64,000 bases of DNA, taken from Dryas octopetala. Taxonomy: Eukaryota; Streptophyta; Magnoliopsida; Rosales; Rosaceae. Shown one piece after another: positions 52,420 through 64,000 of this stretch. A model generated the notes under the pieces. It was not told the DNA's origin and did not search any database. It saw only the letters and a list, made by a program, of their open reading frames with translations. Position 1 is the stretch's first letter; every line of letters starts with the position of its first letter. The stretch is taken from assembly GCA_963921425.1 (NCBI GenBank), contig OY992836.1, positions 21,183,889 to 21,247,888 of the forward strand, in the 5' to 3' direction. A program made the translations under genes and the position numbers.

Positions 52420-52484
52420 TCCACGCCGCACTAGTTGCCGGGCGATCTCTTCTACTAACGAGATAGAGAAGAGAGCTTGCGGCG
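52420..52484. repeat. short hairpin of unknown role
   Basis: CACGCCGCA at the left pairs perfectly with TGCGGCGTG at the right; inner segments GATCTCTTCT and AGAGAAGAGA pair as well. The stem is GC-rich within AT-rich DNA. It could be a structured RNA or a chance palindrome. Confidence 0.35.
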
Positions 52485-53942
52485 TGAATTAAATGGCTGA
52501 TTAAATTAAGTGGAAATGAAATAACTGGTTAAGTTTTATTTTTTAAGTATTGTATTCTATTTAATTTTTTTATAAATAGAAATTCTAAAAAAGGGTTCAA
52601 GAATGTGGTTTGGAAGGTCAAAACATACTCTTCCTTATTTCGTTTTGAATTATACTCACTATTCATCAACCAGATAAGAAAATGACTGTCATGTCCTTCA
52701 TTTTATCGTGAATTAATGGACCTTACGGTCAAGCAACTGAGAGGCCCAGCCCTTGCAAAGAGGATCCAGGTCCCTGCATGTGCCCTACTGAAATGGGCTT
52801 CTCATTCAAATTGGGTCATTCAATTATAATGCCCAAGATGTTGGGTTCAATGCGATTTCATAGTCTGAGGTGGCTTTCCTCATCCTAACTAACGTGATCT
52901 GTTGTTCATGTGTTAACAGGCCCATTTGGCTTCTTTATTATTTTTCTTAACATTTTTATTTAATCTCCATTAATCTTCAGTTTCTTATTTAATAACTTCA
53001 CATCATGGCAATGACAGTAGCACAAGATTGGATTTTAAAGCCATAACCACCAAAGTTCCCAAAGTTAAGTAAAATTTTGTACAAATATATTTTTTAAGAC
53101 TCTGGATTAAAAAAATAAAATAAAAAACTCCAGTAATGTACTTTTCTTATGGAACAATTACAAAATTTGTTATGATCAATGATTATACACTCAAAATGTT
53201 ACTTGTATTTACTTAAGTGCGCAAGTAACATTGTAGATTGATATAAAAAAGTGCATGAATACAAAATGGAATGTGGATATTTTCTTAAAATAAAACAACA
53301 CATCTAGCATTCAAACATCATACATATCTGCAAAACACACTATCAAATCTTTATTTTTTCCATGACATAAATGATGAAAGTTGTTTGTACAAATTTGACA
53401 AAAATAAAGTATGTAAAAATAATCATTCAATTTTCCATTTTACTATTTACAGTAGTAACAAATTTAACAATACAATTCCCTATATTTTTTTACTAGTAAA
53501 AGATGAATATTTCAATGTGGATGGTGTCATAGTGGGCACAAAATTGGCCACCTCATGACTCGGTTGTCAGAGTCAACTATTTTTCTCATGCATAAAAAAA
53601 AAAAAAAAAAAGGGTCCATTTTTGTTTTTCTTTTGTTATTTAATGTCTTGTCGGCAGTGGCCAAAAAAAAAAAATGTCTTGTCGGCAAGGCAAAGCATTC
53701 CAATCACTTTCCCAGTCGGAGACAGACAGTACCTCCTTTCCTCCACCAAAAGGCCCCATCTGCGTTTTCTCCGCCCAAATCTTCATTACAACAACGAACC
53801 AACAGCCTTTCAAAAAACAAACAGTTAACCAAATTTTGCAGACCCACCTAAATCTTTTACCAATTTAGCATCTTAGCCCAACTCTCAGTGTCTCACTAAC
53901 CAACCACCCCCCCAAATCTCACACTCTGCTCCCAATCCAATA

Positions 53943-56509
53943 ATGGCCTTCATTTTCGGCTTGGTGCTCGGAATCATAGTCGGGCTCGCACTCATCGTGG
54001 GCTTTGTCAAGTTGGAGAGCCGCCGGTCCAAGCTCCGGACCGAGCTCGCCACAACTGTAGCTGCTTTTGCTCGAATGACTGTGGAGGATTCTAGAAAGCT
54101 TCTACCTGATGACTATTACCCTTCTTGGGTCGTCTTCTCTCAGAGACAGAAGTTGAGCTTTCACTCTCTTTCTTCCTCTGCTTAATTCTCCTCACTTATA
54201 TATGTGGAACTAATATTTTCTTTAATTGTTTCAGGTACAATGGCTCAATGCTCACCTTACAAAGATCTGGCCCTATGTTAATGAGGTATCTCTTTCTGGG
54301 GTTTCTTCATTTTTTTAAAATTTTATATTTTTGTAGCCATAATTTTTTTTTCTTTGAATTTTTCAATTTGGGTTTCTGCATGTGGTGGTGTAGGCAGCGT
54401 CTGAGCTGATAAAGACTAAAGTGGAGCCAGTTCTGGAACAGTATAGACCAATAATATTGTCCTCACTCAAATTTTCCAAGTTTACTCTTGGTACCGTGGC
54501 ACCGCAGTGTACAGGTTAGTTCAATTTAATGCATGAAAAGGTTGTATCTTTGGATCCTTAGTGCTTGTTTGACAACTGGGTTTTCATTAGTTTTGACTAC
54601 GTTGCCACATATCCTTGATCTACCTGATAGAATTAGAGCATCCAACCCAAAACCAATTGGCAATGGATGGAGAGCCCCAAGACTTATAAGCACATATGTT
54701 AAGCTCTAGTTTTCCGATGTGGGACATTGCTCCACATTACTCTCAACACGCCCCCGCACGTGTGGCGATATTTTGAGCCTTACACGTGAACAAAGTGTAT
54801 TGGGTGACGTGGGAGCACGTGTAGCCGTTGGGCCTTACACGCGGATAACCAAGCTCTGATACCATGATAGAATTAGAGCATCCAACCCAAAACCAATTGG
54901 CAATGGATGGAGAGCCCCAAGACTTATAAGCACATATGTTAAGCTCTAGTTTTCCGATGTGGGACATTGCTCCACATTACTCTCAACACTACCTTGCTAA
55001 ATACACTCTTCGGTTAAGTATTCATTAATGTTGGGATTCTAATGAGCTGATGTTATTCATTAGGGGTTTCCATAATTGAAGATGGAGGTGACAGTGTTAC
55101 TATGGAGTTGGAAATGCAGTGGGATGGAAATCCAAGTATAATACTTGCTATCAAGACTTTAGTTGGTGTAGCACTACCCGTGCAGGTAGGTAATCTACAA
55201 TTGTTTACTTGCTTCTGCTCACTGGAGGTTTTTTCAATGTTCAGAAATTAGTTTTGTTGTTGTAGAATGAGAGTATTGTTTTTGAACTTTCTCTAATTTA
55301 TACTTCGGTTTTCAGGTGAAAGATATTGGATTCACTGGGGTGTTCAGGCTGATTTTTAAGCCTCTGGTTGATGAGTTTCCGTGCTTCGGAGCTGTTTGCT
55401 ATTCCTTGAGAGAAAAGGTGCAGTATCTCTTTCTAGAGCTATCTTTTGGAAGTGAGAAGTAGCACACATATTACACATTTAAAAAAAGTTCAATTAGATG
55501 AAGATTTACACTAACATTAGCATATCTGTAGGATTATAAATATGCTGTCTATGAATAGAAGTTTTATCTGAATGAAATTCAACTGTGATGCATTTTGTCC
55601 AAACCCCAAAAAATATTCTGATGTCTTTCTTTGCTATTTAGTGATTGAATACTCCAGTACGCAATTCTAGAAATGTTTTTATTGTTGGGCTGGGGTGGGG
55701 AGAGTCTTAAACAGTGCTTGCCTCTAATTTAGAAAACATGCCTTTTCTTTTTATTTGCAGAAAAATTTGGAATTTAAGCTTAAAGTTGTGGGTGGCGACA
55801 TATCTACAATACCTGGGATCACCGATGTAATTGAGGTTTGTGCAAATTCCATCATTATGTTCCACTAGTTGTTTCTTGCAATCATTCATGATTTCTAATT
55901 TGTTGTGTGGCATGATCTTTGTTGAGTAATTTATATGATGATTTGGGAATGAAAATTTTCATACTTAATGCTCTGCCTTATAGTTTAAATGTTAAGTATC
56001 AGTTTGAGAGTCTTTCATATTTAAGATTGACCTGGTCAATATACACTCTAGAAGTTAGAGTTACGGAGTGCAGTTACTCTTGTAAAAGTATGCCTTGAGC
56101 TCGAAATGAGGTTGTAGAGTTCTCATTAATGTGTGGTAACTCACATACAGGCATTGGGTTTCATACATCCTTTCTAGTAAATTACATTAAACAAACTGAA
56201 TGGTTGTGAGGGATGACTTTGCAAAAAATGTATAGTAGTCTTTCAACACCATAAAAGTTAGTAAGTCTTATTTCATATATGCAGGATTTGTTTTATCAAG
56301 TATTCTTGGTTTAATTGAGAGGCACAATATTTATGCAGGGTACAATACGGGATGCTATCGAAGATTTTACATGGCCTGTTCGGAAAGTTATTCCCATTTT
56401 GCCTGGGGATTACAGGTAAAGCAGAATATAGAAGATTTTTATTTTCCTACCTTGAAATGTGCAATGGAGAGGCATGTGAGTCTCTTGAACTATCCAGCAT
56501 TTTTAGAGG

Positions 56510-56548
<39 letters not shown>

Positions 56549-58754
56549 GTTCTGTGCTCATTCATTTATTCTATGGTTTCTGCTTTAACTTTGGTGTTTT
56601 TCTCTGTTCTATTTAACTTTGTTTGGCTAGTGATCTGGAGTTAAAGCCAGAGGGAATGTTAGAGGTGAAGCTTGTGCAGGCAAAGGAGTTAACAAATAAA
56701 GACATGATAGGAAAATCAGATCCCTTTGCTGAATTGTACATACGGCCTTTACATGACAGAATTAAGAGAAGCAAAACTATTGTAAATATTCTGCTCTTCT
56801 TATATATCCATGCATTTTATTTATTTAGTTATTTATTTTTGTTTAAATTGATTCTGAAAAATTCTCTCTTTTTCTGTTCAGAACAATGAGTTGAACCCAC
56901 TCTGGAATGAGCACTTTGAATTTATTGTTGAAGATGCCTCCACTCAACATTTGGTGGTTAAAATTAAAGATGATGAGGGACTTCAGGCATCTGAGCTCAT
57001 TGGATGTGCTCATGTACAATTAAGCGAACTTCAGCCTGGTAAAGTGAAGGATGTGTGGTTGAAGCTGGTTAAAAGTTTGGAAATCCAAAGAGATAATAAA
57101 AATCGTGGGCAGGTCAGAAGACTAATTTTCATCCTTTGGATCAATGCATAATATTAATTGATGAGCTTTATTTATTGTACTACGATCTCCTTCTTTTGAA
57201 TTCTTTACTTGGAGTTGAGAGTCTTTCTTTGTATTCTTCTTATTGTTAATTGTTATTATTAATGTCCTACCAGTATTCTTCCTTTTGTACATAAATTCAG
57301 TAGAGATGGTGATGCATTGCCTGGCTGCAAAACTTATGATTTGTCAGTGTTGGGTCTATTTGTGGGGTTAGTCAGCAGCCAACCGACTTAAAATCACATA
57401 ACATTTACATTTATGATTTGACCAGTACATGGCCAACTTGGGATACCATGTTTGAATTATCTGGGCTACTGTTTCTGGATAATTATTCACTGATGTATAC
57501 AAAATCAGTAGATCAAAATAGAGTTATCAATTTCCACCTTTTTGTGGCTTGCTATTGGGCTTTGAAATTAGAAGATCATATTTTTATTAGTTTTTCAGTT
57601 CATAGCTTGCTCCCAATGTCGTCATACTTTCTTTCTTGGTATATTCTGAAAGGAAATTTTACTTTTTAAAATTTTTTTATCATTTTCCTTTGTGTTTTAG
57701 GTACATTTGGAGCTGATATATTATCCATTTGGCACGGAGAATAACCTTGTCAACCCGTTTACTCCCAACTCCTCAATGACCTCTTTGGAAAAGGTATTTA
57801 AGGCTGGGGTGAATGGAACAGATGCTACTGAAAATGAAAAGGAAGCCACACAGAAGAGAAAGGAGGTTATAATTAGAGGTGTACTTTCTGTTACTATAAT
57901 ATCCGCTGAAGACTTGCCGCCTGCTGATCTGATGGGGAAGGCTGACCCTTATGTGGTGCTCACCTTGAAGAAATCAGGAACGAGAAACAAAACTCGGGTA
58001 AAATTTTGAATGCCCAAAGACTGTAAATACCTTATTTTTCTATGAAGGAATGGCTGTAGTTTTTATTTATTGTAAGGTGTGCTGCCTTGTTTCAGTTTTT
58101 TTCACCTTTAGTTCCATAGGATATTTTTACTTAATAGAGGTCCTCCTCTGGCCTCTGGTGTGTTCATTTGTGCTCCTAGATTCTTGTGGACTGTAGGCTA
58201 TAGTTATTTCTACTTCCACAAGTTCTAGGTTTTGTAACTTTTGTTGATCCTTAAATTTCATTGTTCTCTCAGGTTGTTAATGAAAGTTTGAATCCTGTTT
58301 GGAATCAGACTTTTGACTTTGTTGTTGAGGATGGATTACATGACATGCTCATTCTTGAAGTCTGGGACCATGACACTTTTGGGAAGGTACTATTTTTTCT
58401 AAGTTCTTTATTTTTCGGTTGCCTTATTACGGCACTGAGGACCACTACACATGCATATATGCATGTGCATTCTGTGTATGCATGTATGTGCTCAATTATC
58501 ACTATTTCTGTAATGTGAAATTATCATTGTCTTCCTTGTGTCTCGTGGCGGCATTGGCCTATTACTTTGGAACGTGTTCTAACGTGGGTCTTCTCTGTAT
58601 CGTGCAGGACTATATGGGAAGATGCATCCTGACACTCACTAGGGTTATTTTAGAAGGGGAATACCAAGACTCTTTACCCCTAGACGGGGCCAAATCCGGG
58701 AAACTGAATTTGAATCTTAAGTGGATGCCACAATCAATTTACCGTGATTCGTGA
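53943..58754 (+). CDS. SYT5: plant synaptotagmin SYT4/SYT5 type (NTMC2 type 2)
   Basis: ER-plasma-membrane contact-site tether and lipid transfer protein. Twelve exons: 53943-54152, 54235-54285, 54394-54514, 55064-55185, 55316-55417, 55761-55835, 56339-56415, 56631-56781, 56882-57112, 57701-57997, 58273-58386, 58608-58754; about 565 residues in the family's frame. Seen: an N-terminal membrane anchor (about 1-22) followed by KLESRRSKLRTELA; an SMP lipid-binding domain (about 65-250) with DIGFTGVFRLIFKPLVDEFP; a C2A domain with GKSDPFAELYIRPL; a C2B domain with GKADPYVVLTLKKSG and VWDHDTFGKDYMG; the C-terminus SIYRDS. Exon 1 cannot be joined to exon 2 in frame with a GT donor: the available GT lies one base inside the last lysine codon. 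This may be a real one-base loss, an assembly error, or use of an alternative donor. A TRIM lies in intron 3. Confidence 0.88.
54625..54988 (-). mobile_element. TRIM (miniature LTR retroelement) in SYT intron 3
   Basis: A 364-bp non-coding LTR-type element. Two direct terminal repeats of 124 bp (54625-54748 and 54865-54988) flank 116 bp of internal sequence. Read on the minus strand the repeats begin TGTTGAGAG and end CTATCA. Directly next to the 5' repeat is the primer-binding site TGGTATCAGAGC (54853-54864), complementary to initiator methionine tRNA; before the 3' repeat is a G-rich polypurine-like tract. A 5-bp target duplication, CTACC, flanks it (54620-54624 and 54989-54993). The two repeats look identical, so the insertion is young. 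It has no coding capacity and is a passive fossil copy. Confidence 0.93.
56511..56546. repeat. GA microsatellite in SYT intron 7
   Basis: An uninterrupted run of about 17 GA units in the intron before the C2A exon; probably polymorphic between individuals. Confidence 0.9.
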
Positions 58755-59712
58755 TGGATTGCTGTGGTATGGCTAACAGTAAATTGAAGATGTATTATCC
58801 GCCCAGAGATGTATACAAAGAACACCAGAGACACCTTTACACAAGTTTGTTGATTCAATAGACCTGCAAGCACTCAAATGGTGTACATAATTGTATCATA
58901 ACATGTGTCATAATGTAGTGAAGTTGTGGAAGATTTATGCGTACCTATCAGCTTCAGTGAGGCTACTCTTGCTTGGATTGTTAGATTATCAACCTGTGTA
59001 TTACTTGCAGGAATCTGCTTTACTTTCTCCCCTTCATGATCATCCCATCTTTTTCAGTTACATTGTGGTTTTGTTTTTGGAGATGTTGTTATGTCTGCGG
59101 ATAGGACCTGACTATCATGTAAAATGCAAGTTAATAGGATCAGATGCCAAAACATGAGCTTTGGGGGATCAATTTTTTCGGTTCATGGTGTTCCATGAAT
59201 ATTTATTTTTGGTTTCGTCCGTTGGGTGAAGAATGGCGATTTGTTTGCTTGGAAATTTCATATTGGTGCAATACCCATTTTCTCCTAATAGCTTCGACTA
59301 TTAAGAATCATATTGTTGGCTCAGGTTGGATGGCGGCTTATTCATATTTGTAGAATAGTCAAATGATATTGACTTTTCTTGATTTAAAATGCCCTCAACT
59401 CTGCCACAAGGGAAATGTTCTTGGTCATCCAAGAGAATCAAGACTATGCATTTGCATGTGGTCACCTTTGCAAGCAAAACGTATTTAGAGGAGTGTTAGA
59501 AAATGAGAAAATAAATTTTGGAAGAACTAACTGTATTGTGTTTGCAAAGATTTCCATAAATATAAATATCGTGAACAATCAACCGTAAGGATCATATTAC
59601 TTATTTATACGCAGTTCAAATATCAATACAAGCCCATCCAATATTCCCACCACCTCTGCTCTCCTCGTTGAAACTATATCTAGCAATTATACCCGAGGTG
59701 TTTGACTGCTTA
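58755..59712. other. convergent 3' flanks of SYT and PAP
   Basis: Holds the 3' untranslated region of the SYT gene and of the minus-strand phosphatase. Open frames here are short and without domain likeness. No gene is supported. Confidence 0.45.
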
Positions 59713-62700
59713 TCAATACATCGCAATTCGCTCCATATTTTTCCTCATATAATGCTTCTTCAGTTTTCGCCTCCTGTGATTTCTACCCCTGCATTACCAA
59801 AACTCATTCATGTCATATATACAGATTATAATTTTCATGATAACAAAAAATATATATATTATATATATCTTCATCCCTGTCCTAGTGTCCTCCTTCCTAA
59901 ATTTCATAAATGGCCATAGTTGTATCACAACTGTTCAGTGCCAAATCAGCAAGGGGGTATTGTGTATACAGAAAATACGCATTTCTTGGCTTTGGCACCA
60001 GCAACATAAATGGTAATGACTATACTCACCAGTACTGATTGTGTAATACAAATGCATCAGTTGCCAATTTCTTCCCATCATCATTCCGGTTCCAATGGTA
60101 CAATGCATGTGTCCTGTTTTGAATCTCCAGCGTAGAATGCCCATAGCTGGCTTCTCGGAATGCAGAGTAATCTGGTTGTGGATCTCTAAACCTACAGAAA
60201 CCATGGAACAATTGTTAGACCCGACTATCCTCTGCACAAAAAGAATTTGAATTCCTTGCAGACTGCTATATGAGAACTTCCATGCAATTTCACCCACCTT
60301 TCCTTATTAACAAAAGCAAAAATCATAACAAAAATAGAAATAAAGTTCTTACCTTCCAGCAAGACCTTCTTGGTTCCCTCCATCTCCAACAGTTATGTAG
60401 ACAGGAGCTGATTTGTCTGGTATGGGGTACTGGTCACCACTTGTTATGTTGTAGTGTATATTTGAGATTCTATACTGAAAAGGGTGAAATAAAAACATGA
60501 ATCTCATGCATATATGAAGATGGATGGAATGATGGACACCAAATAAACTATATCATATTATATAGTGTGGGAAGACAGGAAAACATAAGAGTTAAAGAAC
60601 CATACTGATCTTTCATAAGCATGAACATGGCCAGCAAACACCGCATCAACTTTGTAATGAACGAACCAACTCTCAAATACTACTCGCATGCTTTCACCTT
60701 CCATGTAATGTACGTCATTACTGTTGTAGATTGGAACATGCATAAGGACTATGAGCCAAGGTGTCTTTTCCCTGTCAACCCTTGAAAATTCTTCTTTCAG
60801 CCAACTCCATTGAGGCGTGTACTTCACTGATGACAAAGTTATCAGCATTAAAAGAAAAAAGAGAAAAAAAGTCCTTTCCCTTCTAAGAGATATGTAACAC
60901 TGGCAAGCCTTAATGGTTAATTTTATAAGACGGAAGCATCAGCGTATGGGATTCCAATCATTTTTTCCTTAAACAAAACTGAAAGTTACAAGCAGCAGTA
61001 AATTCTACAGATATAAAATAAACTCAATTCGCACATATGCAAGTGTGGGAATGTGAAGTTACCAAAAGGAGAATAACTGGATAGCACAATTATATGAGCT
61101 GATGCACGTCTGATGGCATACCAAAGAGGATTGGTACTATTGGATGCATAATAAGGAGTAGCATACCGCTGAAGATAGTTTTTGAATGGAATAACTTCCC
61201 CCTTGCATATGCAAAAAGTTAATAGTTAGACAAGTAACATTTTTTGGGTTGAACTGTTAACAGGATATGAGTTTCTGAACACAAAATCATGTATACTTAT
61301 ACATCTTAGAGACCTATCCAAATTAAAAAAACTGATGAAAATATGGATATCGTTTAACAGGGCAAACTGTCAAAATTTAAAATCTTACACAAGTAATCTG
61401 CTATTCTTTTTTTTTTTTTTTTGTAAACCAATCTAGCTAGCAAAAGTATGATGCTAAATGGATTTAGGTATTTCTTTCTTTCAGAAATGAGAGCATAAAA
61501 ATGTACCATAAGCATAACATGGTACAAAGGGTAGAAAAAATAAAAACTTTATCAAATAAAGTTCTAGGTTCACAGAATGAGAGCAAACTCAGCAAAGGAT
61601 GCAGTAACAACATTACTTTGTGAACGGTCCAAGGTGTATTAACTGTTTAAGTATGTTACTATTCTTAAACAATGGACAACAACAATAGCATGCATGATTG
61701 AAAAAGACTCAGCTAGAGTGACAAAAGTAACTCAGACAGTTCTGTAAAGATATTTGTTTGATAATTTACCAGATAAGGCATGTAATCAATTTCATGATTG
61801 CCAGCAGACCAAATCCATGGCTGATATGCAGCACTCCGTTCAGCGAATCGACCCCATGTATCCCACCTTAAACCAATTTCATTATACTGATATCTATCAG
61901 CATAAGAAAGATCTCCAAGAAATAAGACAGTCTGACCTCCACTCTGCATGTAATGCTCAAGAGTTGACAGAGAGTTAAATGTCTGACCCAAATCACCTGC
62001 AACATAAAAATAACTATTTATTAATGGAAACCACAAAATTCAACATTATTTAATATAAAGTTAATAAGAATCCGTTAATAAATAGTTTAATATAACAACT
62101 CACCTATAATCCCAAATTTGTAATGAGCATCTGGATCAATCTTTGGAGGTGTTTTAAACCAAAATTCTCGAGAAGAACCGCCGCTCCCAATTTTGTAATA
62201 GTACTTTGTGTCATACTGAAAATACGAAATAATTGATGTATTATGGAAATGTGTAAGCAAGAGAAAGGACAAGGAATATACAACATATGATACTACTTCA
62301 CAAAACAATCATAGTTACCTCTAGGCCATCAACGAGACAGTTATGGATGTAGCCAGATTTGTATTCGTAGAAGGTGTAGTTTGACACAGTTCCCTCAGCA
62401 GTAAACTCATACCTTTTCTCCGATGTACCATATTGTACTTTGTTACTCCCTGGTTCTTCAGCAGTAACCCATGAGATGATTACAGCCTTTCCATCGTAGT
62501 CACCTTGGGTGATATGCACCTGTAACAGATGTTTGAAGTATTCAATATCATTACAACTCAAGACAAGGAGAGAAAAGGCATAGACAATGAGATGGTAATC
62601 AAGGAATGATATTACTAAAAGGAACATGATATAAACATTGCAGCTGATGCATAAACTATTGGATCACAGCCCTGAATACTAGACATTGTACCAGTATTTC

Positions 62701-63115
62701 ATAAGTACCTCGACTTTTCTTCCTCTCAAAAAGTAATATTGAGCAAGGATTTTCATCCTATTCTTATCATAATTTACCACTTTTGAGTAAAATAATTATT
62801 GGGAGAAATCAGGAATCATAACTTTCCGCATCCTGAATTCTGAAAAATTATATGATGTGAAGAAATAAAAGAACTCATACACCCAGATAAACCCAGGCAT
62901 ATACAGTAGTTATGAATGCTCACTTGTTGTGGAGCATTATGACCCTTTGGAAGAGCAAATGCTTCATGATCAATAGGGATATCAACGGATGGATACTCAG
63001 ATCGGATAAAGGTACTTGTGATCCCTGCATTCCCATCTCTCGAAGAGCTCAAGAAGACGAAAGAGGTAACAATAAGTTGAAGCAACATGGACTGCATACT
63101 AGTAACCTCTGCCAT
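59713..63115 (-). CDS. PAP26: purple acid phosphatase, PAP26-like
   Basis: Secreted/vacuolar metallophosphatase that releases phosphate from organic esters. Nine exons (62924-63115, 62319-62519, 62104-62215, 61770-61996, 61063-61201, 60606-60826, 60353-60474, 60030-60191, 59713-59788), all GT-AG and in phase, encode about 483 residues, usual for high-molecular-weight plant PAPs. An N-terminal signal peptide precedes [15 protein letters not shown]; a fibronectin-like N-terminal domain holds [18 protein letters not shown]. All seven metal ligands are present: Asp170 (GDLG), Asp197 and Tyr200 (GDLSYADRY), Asn235 (GNHE), His320 (VLMH), His357 and His359 (GHVH). The short last exon encodes a basic tail, [20 protein letters not shown]. 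Initiation could also be at the next ATG (MQSMLLQL). PAP26 is the best guess among close paralogues such as PAP10 and PAP12. Confidence 0.92.
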
Positions 63116-63976
63116 GATTGTTCATTCAGCAAATCGCAGTAAAACTAACTGCATAAAAGAAAAAAAAGAATAGAAAAGCAATCAGCTAAATTGATGAGCA
63201 TTAGCAATTTAACATACACCCAGGTAATTTGAATATTTCATAAACCCTTTAGATTTAAATTATTTCAGAAATTTTGCAATCCAACAACAATTAAATCGTT
63301 CAAACAAGATCAAGCATCAAAATTGATTCAAACAAATCACGTACTAATCAATATTCAACCAATCCCATCAGGATTTGGATTCATTTTCCACTGAATACAA
63401 ACATTGCAATCAACATGAACACACACAGAGCAAAACAAAATTGCTAAAACAGTGGCAGTGAGAACAAGTTGAGCTGGAAAGGGAAAGAGCAACAATCATT
63501 TATCATTAAATTAGAATTAATATTCTAACAAGTGAATACACATAACATATGTATATATATATTCAAAGAGAGAAAAAAAAAAAAACCTTAAAATCACAGC
63601 TTCATGAGGTGAGCAGTGGGGATGAGAAGGAAAAATTCAGAGGGAGAGTATATATTAGTTGGAGGGGAAGGCGTACGTTAGCAGCATCTAAGGAGTTGAG
63701 TTGACGTGGCGTAGCGTAGGTTACAGACTTAGAGGAAAGCAGGAAATGTGTAATTTGCCTCGGAAAACGACGGATATTCTTGATCATACGAATTGGATTG
63801 GCCTATTGGGTAAAGTGGGACCCACAATGCCCGTGGCGTCCGTTCGATCCATGCGATGAGTGCTGACAATTGATCTGTGAGTTTTTATCTGAGCGTCCGA
63901 TGATAAATTATTGAATGCCCAATCAAAGATCCGTCTCGTAATTCTCACTTGTGAAGCTAGCGCAGATATATTCAGA
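63116..63976. other. PAP 5' flank and intergenic DNA
   Basis: Contains the PAP promoter and leader; a leader intron is possible because the CT-rich minus-strand sequence near 63590-63660 looks like a first exon. No other gene is supported. Confidence 0.4.
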
Positions 63977-64000
63977 GGGCTGCTATTTGCACACCTCTTT
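63977..64000 (+). mobile_element. end of a second copy of the 49989 foldback family (partial)
   Basis: The window ends in GGGCTGCTATTTGCACACC, matching the terminal inverted repeat of the element at 49989-50910. Only the first 24 bases are inside the window, so the rest of the element is not visible. Confidence 0.65.

Larger units (their letters stand above)
50911..53942. other. intergenic region upstream of the SYT gene
   Basis: Mostly AT-rich with an AAT microsatellite at about 51945-51962. A less AT-rich patch at about 52000-52500 holds three ACGTG cores (near 52173, 52227 and 52260) and a short hairpin at 52420-52484. About 53600-53942 is the promoter and leader of the SYT gene. Open frames here are short and low-complexity; I support no gene. 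Confidence 0.45.

Noticed and set aside
1-64000. CRISPR arrays, operons, ribosome-binding sites, bacterial or phage genes
   Set aside because: All supported genes are intron-containing plant genes; no regularly spaced short repeats were seen.

Overview
The window is nuclear DNA of a flowering plant, a eudicot and most probably a Rosaceae tree (Prunus-like; inferred only from gene content and general sequence character). It shows AT-rich intergenic DNA, many small GT-AG introns, plant-only protein families and many small non-autonomous transposons. I assembled nine multi-exon genes by matching exons to remembered family sequences and checking splice sites and reading phase; a tenth gene is a single exon.

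Layout. 1-480: probable 5' leader of a gene lying off the left edge. 1070-2963: a Mutator-type MITE and a decayed hAT element, both with clear target-site duplications. 4819-12345 (-): NAA35/MAK10, the NatC auxiliary subunit. 13130-15794 (-) and 17537-19531 (-): a tandem pair of GT47 exostosin-type glycosyltransferases. 21786-23780 (-): heptahelical protein HHP1 (PAQR family). 24304-25107: two tandem 398-bp foldback elements. 26448-32469 (-): sucrose-phosphate synthase, family A. 34569-37433: a repeat-rich gap with a diverged tandem duplication and a 1.35-kb inverted repeat. 38603-39022 (+): small secreted cysteine-rich prolamin-like protein. 42119-45330 (+): CRCK3-type calmodulin-binding receptor-like kinase. 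46029-49550 (-): chloride channel CLC-g. 49989-50910: a GC-rich foldback element. 53943-58754 (+): synaptotagmin SYT4/SYT5 type, with a TRIM element in intron 3. 59713-63115 (-): purple acid phosphatase, PAP26-like. 63977-64000: the start of a second copy of the 49989 foldback family.

The genes do not form one pathway. The order GT47 - HHP1 - SPS (with SYT4/5 further along) matches, from memory, the paralogous Arabidopsis blocks around At5g20260-At5g20280 and At5g11100-At5g11130, so this is probably a conserved ancestral block enlarged by later transposon insertions.

Most notable points: the SYT gene's exon 1 donor is one base short of the reading frame; SPS has a GC-AG intron; a young TRIM with matching LTRs sits in the SYT gene; the CLC lacks the gating glutamate; several hairpin-forming foldback elements occur, one with long gene-like arms. 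I did not find an obviously new multi-gene system.
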